From: Paenibacillus ginsengihumi DSM 21568 | GTDB taxonomy: Bacteria; Bacillota; Bacilli; Paenibacillales; NBRC-103111 | NCBI RefSeq assembly: GCF_000380965.1 | Contig: NZ_KB905548.1 | Coordinates: 202,897-266,896, forward strand | Length of the DNA: 64,000 nt | Direction: 5' to 3' | Part shown: in pieces, positions 17,258 through 25,209 of the stretch | Layout of the letters: each line of letters begins with the position of its first letter | How positions within the stretch are numbered: position 1 is the stretch's first letter | Program-made: the position numbers and the translations under genes | Notes under the pieces: generated by a model | What the model was told of the DNA's origin: nothing | The model's input: only the letters and a program-made list of their open reading frames with translations | Database searches by the model: none

Positions 17258-17291
17258 AAGCATTTCACTGAGGTGAAGTGCTTTTTGTTTT
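17258..17291 (+). terminator. Rho-independent terminator
   Basis: An 11-bp stem with one G-T pair (17258-17268 with 17273-17283) closes a TGAG loop and is followed by a T tract. The preceding run of six T on the other side means it could also work in reverse. Confidence 0.9.
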
Positions 17292-17362
17292 TTGTGTGGA
17301 ACGTTTTAACCATTTCGTCGGTTTTATTTAAGTAAACCCTTGGGGGTTGATGGGCCTCAAAT

Positions 17363-17608
17363 TTGGTAGTAAAGGAATGGTTTTCCGGCTGCATTGGAGG
17401 TCAACGGCAAAACAAGCGGGGATTCAGCGACGAATACAAATTGTTCAACCACAACGTCCGTGTTTATTTGTCGGCTCGCCTACAGACCGAAAGCCTGGGA
17501 GTTGCAGTAGGTTACGATGCGGTGCGATCGAAGATCATGATCAAAAACGACGAGTTAAACGCGGTCGATAACAGTTACCCAGGTTTTTTAAAGCGGGAAA
17601 CTTCCTAA
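17363..17608 (+). other. Orphan reading frame, possible gene remnant
   Basis: An 81-codon frame has plausible protein character in its second half (SDEYKLFNHNVRVYLSARL, then AVGYDAVRSKIMIKNDEL). There is no ribosome site, no promoter and no recognised family. It lies in the 1.09 kb gap 17234-18320 that also holds a repeat copy and the promoter/operator of the next gene. It may be the end of a decayed gene. Confidence 0.25.
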
Positions 17609-17674
17609 TTCATTAAGGCAGGTGACCGCACGAAAGATAAGCTTTTTCAACGATAGGAACCCCCTGTATTGGAA

Positions 17675-17863
17675 TATTGCAAAAAATACAACATTTGACC
17701 CTCTATTTTGGAAAAAGAGACGGAATGTTGTATTTCGTACATGATTTTAAGCTCCATCAGCGAAAAAACCACTAAAACTGGCTCGAAATTTTGCACAAAA
17801 TACAACATTCGCTCAAAAAATCAGCCAACAGGCCCGGTATTGTTGTACAAAATACAACATTCG
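17675..17863 (+). repeat. Dispersed repeat family 2, copy B (diverged)
   Basis: It carries the same motif order as copies A and C: TGCAAAAAATACAACATT, AATGTTGTATTTCGTACA, TTTTGCACAAAATACAACAT and TTGTACAAAATACAACATT. The sequence between motifs differs from the other copies. The palindromic motifs are thus better kept than the spacers. Confidence 0.7.
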
Positions 17864-18230
17864 TTGAGCTGCATGCGGAGTCCGCCGCAACACTGGCAAA
17901 TCGCGCAAATCGATTAGCCGCATCCGAGCAAAAATGGAGCAGAGAGCGACGCGGGAAAGCACGGCTTCGCCCCCCGGCACCGAGCGTCCGCCTCAGCGGT
18001 GCGGGCAACTGAAATACGCCCGACTGGGCATCAGCGGAAGGCGTTCCGGCACATGGAGGGGATCTCCGCTCCGCAGTGTTGGCAGCGGTAATCCGCCCTG
18101 CCTGCCCAAGCACGAAGACACGCACCATGCACGCTTAGGCTGCATCATTCCATTTCGCCTACTCTGTAGACGCACGGATGTCGGGTTTGAATCAGAACGC
18201 TCGACTTGATCGTCTCCACCATTTTTTCTC

Positions 18231-18259
18231 TTGACGGGAAGCGCGGCATCATTTATTTT
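18231..18259 (+). promoter_or_regulatory. Sigma-A promoter of the flavoprotein/TetR operon
   Basis: TTGACG (18231-18236) and TATTTT (18254-18259) are 17 bases apart, about 60 bases upstream of the flavoprotein start. The interval 17864-18230 shows nothing else. Confidence 0.7.
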
Positions 18260-18262
18260 ATT

Positions 18263-18281
18263 ATTGACTGATTAAGTCAAT
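18263..18281. promoter_or_regulatory. Operator-like inverted repeat, probably for the adjacent TetR regulator
   Basis: ATTGACT (18263-18269) and AGTCAAT (18275-18281) are perfect arms around GATTA, placed three bases after the -10. A bound repressor would block initiation. The obvious candidate is the TetR protein encoded as the second gene of the operon. Confidence 0.65.
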
Positions 18282-18320
18282 CAAAAAATCATATGCAATT
18301 CCGAAAGGATGAGACGCGGA

Positions 18321-19850
18321 ATGAAGCAAGCTGAGCAAGCAACAGGAAAAGCCATTGTCATTGGCGGAGGGTTTGCCGGAATATTGACGGCCAGAGTATT
18401 GTCCGACTATTACAGCGAGGTGCTTGTCATCGAGAAGGATGAGTATCCCGAGAAGCCCGGGGAACGGGCCGGCATTCCGCAAGCATTTCATCCGCATCGC
18501 TTTACCGACCGGGGGAAACAAATCGCGAACCGCTTGTTTCCGGGATATGAGGACGAAATGATCGCAGGCGGGGCCCGGTCTGTCCGCAATAAAAAGCTAT
18601 ATTTCCTGAATCAGTACGGGAGCCTGGAAATGCAAAACCCCGATGACGATCTCAAATTCAGCCGGGCGCTGCTGGAATGGGTATTGCGCCGGAGAGCGCA
18701 CGATATTCCGAACGTCCGTTTTATGCCGAAGCACGAGGTCGTCTCCTTGCTGACGAACGCCGAGCGCAGCGCGGTGACCGGAGTCCGCGTATCGGAGCGC
18801 AGCGGCATGCGCCGGGAGCGGGAGCTTGCGGCCGAGCTTGTCGTCGAAGCAGGGGGACGCGGCTCCAGGCTGTCCGCATGGCTGACCGAGCTCGGCTATT
18901 CGGTGCCCGAGCCGAACCGGCTGCAGCTTTCTCTCGGATACAGCACGCGCCGCTATCGTATTCCTTCCCATCTGGCGCATTTGACGGAAATGTGGGATAC
19001 TATACACATTTCGGGGCAGCCTGCGCAAGGAACATTCGGAGGCGTGTTCTCTACCATTGAGCATAACATGGCAGAGCTGGTGCTGAGCCGCCCTGGCGGA
19101 CAATATCCGCCGGTAAATGCGAACGAGTTCGAGAAGGCCGTTGCCGGGCTTCCCGACAAGCTGATCGCCGACATCGTGCAGCAGCTGGAACCGCTGGCGC
19201 CGCCGCGGGCTTACCGGATACCGGAGCTGTACTGTCATTGCTACGAGCAGATGGATCGCTGGCCGTCCGGGCTATTGGTTATCGGCGACGCCTACTGCAT
19301 TTACGATCCGGTATTCGGCCAAGGCATGACGGTCGCCGCCATTGCAGCCGAAATGCTGGGAAGCTGCCTGCGCGAACAGCAGAGCGAGCCCAGACCGGAC
19401 TTCGCGCAGCGGTTTCACCGGTCCATCAAGCGGGTAATCGAGACGGCCTGGTGGTTCAATTGCGCCGCGGATTTGCAGTGGGAGCGGGTCGAATACGCCG
19501 GCCCAAGGCCACTGAAAGGCATTGAATTCGGCTGCCGGTATTTGGATCTGTTCTTGCGATATGCAACCGAACGGGGCGATCTTACGCTTTACGGGCTTTA
19601 TTGGGGAGTCAGCTCGCTCGGGATTCCTCCGCGTTTTCTTTTTCATCCGGAGACGGCCGCTGCCGTTCTCGCAGCGACGGAGGAAGGGAAGCGGCTGCTG
19701 GGCGAGCTTGCGGCGGAGGGAGAGGAATTGGCCGACGCCTTGTTCCGAATACTGCCCGAACATTTTATAATGATGGATGACGAATCCGCGAAGGAGTGGG
19801 CCGCCATTGTCCCCGATGAACGAAAATCAACTGCACCAAATCCGGGATGA
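18321..19850 (+). CDS. FAD-dependent oxidoreductase (PHBH-fold monooxygenase-like)
   Basis: The 509-residue flavoprotein has an N-terminal dinucleotide fold, VIGGGFAGILTARVLS (about residues 12-27), with an acidic residue ending the second strand (VIEKDEYP). A late GD motif, VIGDAYCIYDPVFGQGM (about 315-331), binds the FAD phosphate. This is the class A flavin monooxygenase/geranylgeranyl reductase-like fold; the substrate is unknown. ATG 18321 is chosen because AAAGGATGAG is spaced correctly for it and not for ATG 18309. It overlaps the following TetR gene, so the two are co-transcribed, which suggests a substrate- or toxin-inducible detoxifying or tailoring enzyme. Confidence 0.85.
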   Translation: MKQAEQATGKAIVIGGGFAGILTARVLSDYYSEVLVIEKDEYPEKPGERAGIPQAFHPHRFTDRGKQIANRLFPGYEDEMIAGGARSVRNKKLYFLNQYGSLEMQNPDDDLKFSRALLEWVLRRRAHDIPNVRFMPKHEVVSLLTNAERSAVTGVRVSERSGMRRERELAAELVVEAGGRGSRLSAWLTELGYSVPEPNRLQLSLGYSTRRYRIPSHLAHLTEMWDTIHISGQPAQGTFGGVFSTIEHNMAELVLSRPGGQYPPVNANEFEKAVAGLPDKLIADIVQQLEPLAPPRAYRIPELYCHCYEQMDRWPSGLLVIGDAYCIYDPVFGQGMTVAAIAAEMLGSCLREQQSEPRPDFAQRFHRSIKRVIETAWWFNCAADLQWERVEYAGPRPLKGIEFGCRYLDLFLRYATERGDLTLYGLYWGVSSLGIPPRFLFHPETAAAVLAATEEGKRLLGELAAEGEELADALFRILPEHFIMMDDESAKEWAAIVPDERKSTAPNPG

Positions 19851-20424
19851 GCGCAAGGAACAAATTATGGGGGCTGCGCTGAAAGTGTTCGCCCGGAGAG
19901 GGCTGGCAGGCACGAAAATGAGCATGATCGCGCACGAGGCCGGCATCAGCCACGGCCTGCTCTATCATTATTTTAAATCGAAGGAAGAGCTGTTCGTTTC
20001 GCTCGTGGAGGAGGCGATGGAGGGCGCGGAAGCCGCGATGAAGGGGATCAGCGAATATCCGGGGACGGCGATCGACAAGATCAAGGCGCTGACGAAGGAG
20101 ATTTTGGACGAAAGCGGCACGCCGTATTTTATGCTGATTCATCAGGCCCGTACGTCCGAAGGCGTTCCCGAGAAGGCCAAGGAACTGATCGACCGCTTGA
20201 CGATGGAGTGGTTTGTCGAGCAGCTTCTTCCTGTATTTGTGGAAGGGCAGCAGGCGGGGGATATCATCTCCGGCGATCCGCGAGAATTGATCTCCACCTA
20301 TCTGATGGTGTTATCCGGGTTAATGACGCTGGATGTGGAAGCGTACGGTTACCGGATGCCCAATATCGAGCTCTTGCTGCGCCTTGTCGCCGCCGCTCCG
20401 CCCGTAAGCGCCAGAGAAGGTTGA
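19807..20424 (+). CDS. TetR/AcrR-family transcriptional regulator
   Basis: The protein has about 205 residues. Its N-terminal helix-turn-helix (about residues 15-58) shows the family pattern ALKVFARRGLAGTKMSMIAHEAGISHGLLYHYFKSKEEL in pieces, and a helical ligand domain follows. TTG 19807 has AAGGAG at a workable distance; ATG 19816 and ATG 19777 are alternatives without a good site. It overlaps the flavoprotein gene by 44 bases and probably represses the shared promoter through the palindrome at 18263-18281. A terminator follows. Confidence 0.9.
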   Translation: MSPMNENQLHQIRDERKEQIMGAALKVFARRGLAGTKMSMIAHEAGISHGLLYHYFKSKEELFVSLVEEAMEGAEAAMKGISEYPGTAIDKIKALTKEILDESGTPYFMLIHQARTSEGVPEKAKELIDRLTMEWFVEQLLPVFVEGQQAGDIISGDPRELISTYLMVLSGLMTLDVEAYGYRMPNIELLLRLVAAAPPVSAREG

Positions 20425-20477
20425 AGCGGCAGCGCATCCATGCCCGCGCTAAGCCTGCGGCGCCAAGGGCGCTAACG

Positions 20478-20515
20478 CCGATGCGATCTCAGCGATCCGC
20501 ATCGGTTCTTTATTT
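20478..20515 (+). terminator. Rho-independent terminator after the TetR gene
   Basis: CCGATGCG (20478-20485) pairs with CGCATCGG (20498-20505), followed by TTCTTTATTTT. The rest of the 20425-20762 gap shows nothing I can name. Confidence 0.8.
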
Positions 20516-20762
20516 TGACAGTTTTCAAGGAATCAGAGCATCATGTAACATATTAAGCAATTCCCGCTGCTAGCCGGAGCTGCGTCGGAAGAAGAGTAGC
20601 CCATCGAACCATCAAACGCAAAGGCGGCGCTGGCGGCGGACGGGAGAGCCGCTGGATCGTCCGGAAACCCGAAAAGCAGCAGATGGCAGCAGGCGGACTT
20701 TCGCAGGCGGTTCGTCGGGGCGACATACATAAATATGGAAAATGGCGGAGGTGCAAGTACGA

Positions 20763-21248
20763 ATGGCCACTCAGCTTGAATATAAGCTCTATACGATGTG
20801 CATGGTGCAGGACAAGGATAAGGTGCTGCTGATCAACCGGCCGGACAGCAAAGGCTTTCCCGGATACATCGCACCCGGCGGCAAAGTGGAGTTTCCGGAA
20901 AGCATCGTGCAGGGCGCTATACGCGAAGTGAAGGAAGAAACCGGGCTAACCGTGACGGAGATCGTGTACAAAGGCTTGGCCGATTCATGCGACATCGCTA
21001 CAGGCGAGAGATACATGGTATTTAATTATTTGGCGACGTCCTTCGCAGGAGAACTGCTGTCTGATCCGCCGGAAGGGGAGCTTTTGTGGGTCCCGATTGA
21101 TGAAGCGCTGAACCTGCCGATGCAGGACTGGTTCAAGCGCAGGTTTCCTCTTTTCTTCCAGCCGGGAACCTTCGAGAGGAGCTCCGTTTGGGACAGCGTC
21201 GGCAGACGCACCTTGAGCGAAACGGTCAGAACCTATGAGCAAGGGTAA
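20763..21248 (+). CDS. NUDIX hydrolase, 8-oxo-dGTPase-like
   Basis: The 161-residue protein carries a complete NUDIX box: GKVEFPE, seven residues, then REVKEETGL (Gx5Ex7REUxEExGU), at about residues 38-60. The Glu residues bind the catalytic Mg. Such enzymes clear oxidised nucleotides or other nucleoside diphosphate-X compounds; the substrate cannot be read from the sequence. The start ATG 20763 follows GGCGGAGGTG; ATG 20742 would use no ribosome site. It is a single gene. Confidence 0.92.
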   Translation: MATQLEYKLYTMCMVQDKDKVLLINRPDSKGFPGYIAPGGKVEFPESIVQGAIREVKEETGLTVTEIVYKGLADSCDIATGERYMVFNYLATSFAGELLSDPPEGELLWVPIDEALNLPMQDWFKRRFPLFFQPGTFERSSVWDSVGRRTLSETVRTYEQG

Positions 21249-21276
21249 CTTTCCAAAATAAAGCGCTGCGGCAGCG

Positions 21277-21359
21277 CCAGGCGGATGAAGGCTGGCGCCC
21301 GCAGCTCGGTCAGTACGCAGCCAGCAGCCAGGGCAGCTCCAGGCGGATGAGGGCTGGCG
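21277..21359. repeat. Short direct repeat in a non-coding gap
   Basis: CCAGGCGGATGARGGCTGGCG occurs at 21277-21297 and 21339-21359, with one substitution. The gap 21249-21777 holds no supportable gene; frames through it lack ribosome sites and family features. Confidence 0.6.
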
Positions 21360-21777
21360 GGAATGCGCGCTTTAGCCCTCGTTTCAAGACCGGCAACGTG
21401 TTTCGCGCCGCCAGCTTTGGCAAGGTCAGCTCAGCGTGAAGGCCAGGACGATCGGTATGAGCGCGGCGGACATCAAGATCCAGCTTGGATGCAGGCGGCG
21501 CATGACCTGCGACTTTGCGGGGAAAGCATGAGGAACAATAAGAAGCGCCGGCCTACCGCACAATCGGATGAACAGGCGATGACTTGTGTCAGATCATGGA
21601 GACGGGTCGAGCGCATGAATTTGTCGAAGCGGCGGGACAGCGCTCGATTGCTGCGCCTTCCCGGGAAATATTCACCGGGAAATTCCCCGACGGGCATAAA
21701 TCGGCGCATTTCCGGGTTCGAATGACAAGCACAGGGCGCATATACATAAAGATGACACTGTGAACGAGGTGAAGCTC

Positions 21778-22404
21778 GTGAGCGTTATATTCGTCATGTG
21801 CAGCAAAGCGGAGGCGAGCGGCCCGGGCGGAGGAGCGGCGGGCGCGCTGCATCAGGCGCCGCTGTCGCAGCGCGGCATCCGCTTCGCGCGGCGGCTGGCT
21901 AAAGCGATGGCGCTCTCGGATGAGGACGCGCTCGTCGCCGGGCCGATGCTCAGGGCGCTGCAGACGGCAGAACTCTGGGCGGGCGATTCCGGCTGCGCCC
22001 GCTTCGTGCATCCGCTCGCCGGCCCGAGGCCGTATCCGCTGCGCTTTAAGCTGCCGCCGCAGGCGTGGGACCCGCCGCTGGAGCCGAAGCGGATGGCCGC
22101 GGAGTTTCCCGCTTTTCTGCTGCCGGCCGGACTGCCGGAGCATCTGTGGCTGCAGGGCATCGCCTCGATGCCGGGGCCGCTGCTTGCCCAGCATGCCGCC
22201 ACAATGCTGGGCTGGTGCAGGTCGCTTGAGAAGAGACGGGTGTTCATCGTCACAGACGAAGGCACGATCTCGTCCTACCGCCAGCTGTTCGCGTCTTCGA
22301 TTCGCGAAGTTTCCGATATGCCGGAAGCTATGCTGGAAGCGGGCACCGGCACGTTTTGGGCGCTCGCGGGCGAGAGCGATCGCTCGTCGCCTTCGGCCCG
22401 CTGA
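21778..22404 (+). CDS. Histidine-phosphatase-fold protein lacking the catalytic histidines
   Basis: The 208-residue protein follows the phosphoglycerate-mutase-like (histidine phosphatase) pattern: first strand IFVMCSKAEASG, then PLSQRGIRFARRLAKA, then DALVAGPMLRALQTAELWA, and late VTDEGTISSYRQL. In active members the first motif is RHG and the late one contains a His (SHGG). Here these read MCS and TDEG, so both catalytic histidines are gone. It is probably a non-enzymatic or phosphate-binding relative. GTG 21778 has GAGGTGA five bases upstream. Its upstream position to lysC is not a known association. Confidence 0.65.
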   Translation: MSVIFVMCSKAEASGPGGGAAGALHQAPLSQRGIRFARRLAKAMALSDEDALVAGPMLRALQTAELWAGDSGCARFVHPLAGPRPYPLRFKLPPQAWDPPLEPKRMAAEFPAFLLPAGLPEHLWLQGIASMPGPLLAQHAATMLGWCRSLEKRRVFIVTDEGTISSYRQLFASSIREVSDMPEAMLEAGTGTFWALAGESDRSSPSAR

Positions 22405-22488
22405 TATTTTGTCTAACAGCTCGAGCTCCATGCTCAGGATGAACGGCTTCATGGCAGGGCCGGACTCTATTTTTCGACATTTTTCTCT

Positions 22489-22517
22489 TTCATGTCGCTG
22501 AACGAGTATGATATAAT
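22489..22517 (+). promoter_or_regulatory. Extended -10 promoter of lysC
   Basis: TATAAT (22512-22517) is preceded by TGA, giving an extended -10; the -35 region (TTCATG, 17 bases upstream) is poor. Only about 35 bases of leader separate it from the lysC start, so there is no room for a lysine riboswitch. Confidence 0.6.
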
Positions 22518-22559
22518 CATACATTGTTATGCAAAAGTAACGGTAGGGAGTGAGCAGCT

Positions 22560-23816
22560 GTGTCACTGGTAGTCATGAAATTCGGCGGAAGCTCCGTCGG
22601 CGATGCGGAACGGATGAAGCGCGTGGCAGGCCGCATAGCGGAGCGCAAACGGGAGGGCCATCAGTGCGTCGTCGTCGTTTCGGCGATGGGCGATACGACG
22701 GACGATCTGATCGATCTGTCCAAGCAGATCTGCACGATCGCGCCTCCGGCCCGCGAGATGGATATGCTGCTCTCCACAGGGGAGCAGGTTTCGATCGCGC
22801 TGCTGTCGATGGCGATACAGAGCCTCGGACTGAAGGCCGTTTCGTTCACGGGGTGGCAAGCCGGCATGTACACGGAGGCGGTGCACGGCAAGGCGCGCAT
22901 TACGGATATTCAGCCGGAACGCGTGATCAAGGCGCTCCATGAGGATAAAGTGGTTATCGTCGCGGGCTTCCAGGGGATGACGGAAGATGGCGAGATTACG
23001 ACGCTCGGCCGCGGCGGATCGGATACGACGGCCGTGGCGCTGGCGGCAGCGATTCAGGCGGACGTCTGCGAAATATACACCGACGTCGACGGCGTTTATT
23101 CGACCGATCCGCGCATCGTGAAGGTGGCGCGCAAGCTGGACGCCATCTCGTACGATGAGATGCTGGAGCTGGCCAATCTCGGAGCGGCCGTATTGCATCC
23201 GAGAGCGGTGGAGTACGCCAAAAACTACAACGTCAAGCTCGTGGTCCGATCGAGCTTTACTTACAACGAAGGAACGATGGTCAAGGAGGAAGCCGCTATG
23301 GAACAAGGGATTGTAGTACGGGGAATCGCTTACGACAAGAATGTCGCCAGAATCAGCATCCTCGGGGTGGAAGAGAAGCCGGGGCAGCTGGCCAAAGTAT
23401 TTACGGCGCTTGCCCAGGAGCAGATCGACGTCGATATTATCGTCCAGAGCGGCGTGTTGAACGGCCAGGCTGATTTCTCCTTCACCGTCGCGCTGTCCGA
23501 TCTGGACAAGGCGCTGGGCGTCATCGAGAGCATTCGCCAGACGGTCGGATTCCGCGAGGTGACGTCGGAGACCGATCTGGTCAAGGTGTCGATCGTCGGT
23601 GCCGGCATGGTCAGCACTCCGGGCGTCGCAGCGAAGATGTTCGAGGTGATCTCCGATCTCGGCATCAGCATCCTGATGGTCAGCACGTCCGAAATCAAGA
23701 CGTCCTGCGTCATCGAGAACGGTCGCTTGAACGAAGTGGTGCAGGCGCTGCATACGGCGTACGGCCTCGATACGGACACGACGGCCTTCGTCGGCGGACC
23801 GGCGGAGAGAAGGTAA
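22560..23816 (+). CDS. lysC: Aspartokinase II (alpha subunit)
   Basis: The 418-residue kinase phosphorylates aspartate, the first step to lysine, threonine, methionine and diaminopimelate (peptidoglycan and spore cortex). The kinase domain begins with VVMKFGGSSVGD and includes TTLGRGGSDTTAVALAA. Two C-terminal ACT domains (about 265-335 and 345-405) carry feedback sensing, with VSIVGAGM marking the second. Start GTG 22560 follows AGGGAGTGA. As in B. subtilis aspartokinase II, an internal in-frame start with a strong ribosome site gives a separate beta subunit (see 23283-23300). Confidence 0.97.
   Translation: MSLVVMKFGGSSVGDAERMKRVAGRIAERKREGHQCVVVVSAMGDTTDDLIDLSKQICTIAPPAREMDMLLSTGEQVSIALLSMAIQSLGLKAVSFTGWQAGMYTEAVHGKARITDIQPERVIKALHEDKVVIVAGFQGMTEDGEITTLGRGGSDTTAVALAAAIQADVCEIYTDVDGVYSTDPRIVKVARKLDAISYDEMLELANLGAAVLHPRAVEYAKNYNVKLVVRSSFTYNEGTMVKEEAAMEQGIVVRGIAYDKNVARISILGVEEKPGQLAKVFTALAQEQIDVDIIVQSGVLNGQADFSFTVALSDLDKALGVIESIRQTVGFREVTSETDLVKVSIVGAGMVSTPGVAAKMFEVISDLGISILMVSTSEIKTSCVIENGRLNEVVQALHTAYGLDTDTTAFVGGPAERR
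23283..23300 (+). promoter_or_regulatory. Internal ribosome site and start for the aspartokinase beta subunit
   Basis: AAGGAGG (23283-23289) is followed eight bases later by an in-frame ATG at 23298. This would yield a 172-residue protein comprising the two ACT domains (23298-23816). B. subtilis aspartokinase II has exactly this in-phase overlapping alpha/beta arrangement. Confidence 0.7.
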
Positions 23817-23853
23817 GCCGCCTTCCGCGCCGCCGCGGCATCCAGCCTGCGGC

Positions 23854-24318
23854 TTAACGCAGCTTGTCGAATACGAACGTGAAGAGCTTCAGCAGGAAAG
23901 CGGTAATGCCCGCGGCCATCAGCGGCCCGACGGGAATGCCGCGCAGGAAGATGATGCCGATGATCGAGCCGAGCACAAGACCCACAATCAATTGTGGGTC
24001 TATTTTTAATAGCGCGAGCCCTTTTCCGTTCATATACGTTGCCAGCGCCCCGCCGAGCAGGGCCAGAATGCCCGGCCATGTCGTGAACACCGAGGTGACG
24101 TCCTTCAGCGAAATGCGTTCGCTGGCGAACGGCACAAGCACGCCCATCGTAAGAAAAAGCAGTCCCAGCTCCAGCCCGCGCCGTTCGATCGTCGGCAAAT
24201 AGCGGTCCAGGCTGATCAATTTGACGACAAGAAGCACACAGGCTGCCGTCGTTATAATGTGGGAACGACCGAGCAGCCCGATGATAATCAGGACGACAAG
24301 CAATATCTCCCCGTTCAT
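23854..24318 (-). CDS. UPF0756 (DUF441) membrane protein
   Basis: The 154-residue protein has four hydrophobic segments and the family order: an N-terminal helix with [36 protein letters not shown] in the middle and a glycine-rich end ([19 protein letters not shown] in part). Length is standard for the family (about 150). ATG 24318 has AAGGGG upstream. It converges on lysC. Function unknown. Confidence 0.88.
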   Translation of the reverse strand: MNGEILLVVLIIIGLLGRSHIITTAACVLLVVKLISLDRYLPTIERRGLELGLLFLTMGVLVPFASERISLKDVTSVFTTWPGILALLGGALATYMNGKGLALLKIDPQLIVGLVLGSIIGIIFLRGIPVGPLMAAGITAFLLKLFTFVFDKLR

Positions 24319-24386
24319 GCCAAGACCCCTTGTCTCATGGATTCTCTTTATTTGTATGAACGGGGGCTTGTTTTAGAACGCCTGCC

Positions 24387-25118
24387 TCAGATTTGCGCAG
24401 CCGCCAGGGACAGCTGGCCGCCCGACATGTCCGGAGCGAGCTCCAGCACGTTCGTTCTCGCGCAGTACAGGATATCGTCGCGGAAGCCGAGCTTCGTCAG
24501 CCGCCGGCCGTTCGCGCTGGACAGCAGTGCGTCGGTCAGCCGATCCTTGGCTTCGCGGTAGGCGTACAGCATGCTCCAGCCAAAATCGTTCATCTCGATG
24601 TCGCTGTCCCGGCCGCCGCCGAGCCGGATCAGTTCGTCCGCCAGCATTCCGGCGCACAAGCCGTCCTCCAGCGCGAATACATCCTGCGTGCCGGCGCAAA
24701 GAATGGCGATATCTTCGCCAAACGATGCGGCTTTGGCCGCGCAGGCTCTGCCGTTGAGCAGGGAGCCGATGAGGACGCGGCTGGCCTTGCCCGCCTTCTG
24801 GATCGCCCGGGTGCCGTTCGCCGTCGTCATGACGACGGTCCGGCCCCGAACCGCCTCCGCCGTATACTCCAGGGGAGAATTGCCGAGGTCGAAGCCGGGA
24901 ATTTTGCGGCATGACCGCTCCCCGCCAAGCAAATAACCGCGCTGCTGCAGCTGTCTCGCCTGCTGCACCGTTTCCGCCGGGATGACGGCCTCCGCTCCGG
25001 CCGCCAGCGCCGCCAGCATCGTCGAGGTGGCGCGCAGCACATCGACGACGATGGCAATGCGATGGCCCAAATCTTCCGTCCGCGCTTCACTGACTGTGGG
25101 AATCACCTGAATGTTCAT
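24387..25118 (-). CDS. 2-phosphosulfolactate phosphatase (ComB family)
   Basis: The 243-residue ComB-family phosphatase converts 2-phosphosulfolactate to sulfolactate. Family signatures are VVDVLRATST (about 24-33), GGERxxxKIPGFDLGNSP (about 66-83), TTANGTRA and CAGTxDVFALEDGLCAG. ATG 25118 follows AAAGGAGG; the frame extends 11 codons further without a site. It lies 91 bases downstream of the comA homologue on the same strand, so the two steps of the pathway are encoded together, as yitC/yitD in B. subtilis, where sulfolactate accumulates in spores. Confidence 0.93.
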   Translation of the reverse strand: MNIQVIPTVSEARTEDLGHRIAIVVDVLRATSTMLAALAAGAEAVIPAETVQQARQLQQRGYLLGGERSCRKIPGFDLGNSPLEYTAEAVRGRTVVMTTANGTRAIQKAGKASRVLIGSLLNGRACAAKAASFGEDIAILCAGTQDVFALEDGLCAGMLADELIRLGGGRDSDIEMNDFGWSMLYAYREAKDRLTDALLSSANGRRLTKLGFRDDILYCARTNVLELAPDMSGGQLSLAAAQI

Positions 25119-25209
25119 CACAGCGCCTCCTTTGTCCGTCTGCGGACGCATGCTTGCTGCGCCCGCGCTTCCACCAGCACTGCTTGCCTGCTCCGATCAG
25201 TACCGCGAA

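Noticed and set aside
21363..21725. 120-codon frame in the gap before the phosphatase-like gene
   Set aside because: No ribosome site, Arg/Ser-rich composition, no recognised family.
22405..22559. Lysine riboswitch upstream of lysC
   Set aside because: The promoter -10 is at 22512, leaving about 35 bases of leader; no aptamer can fit.
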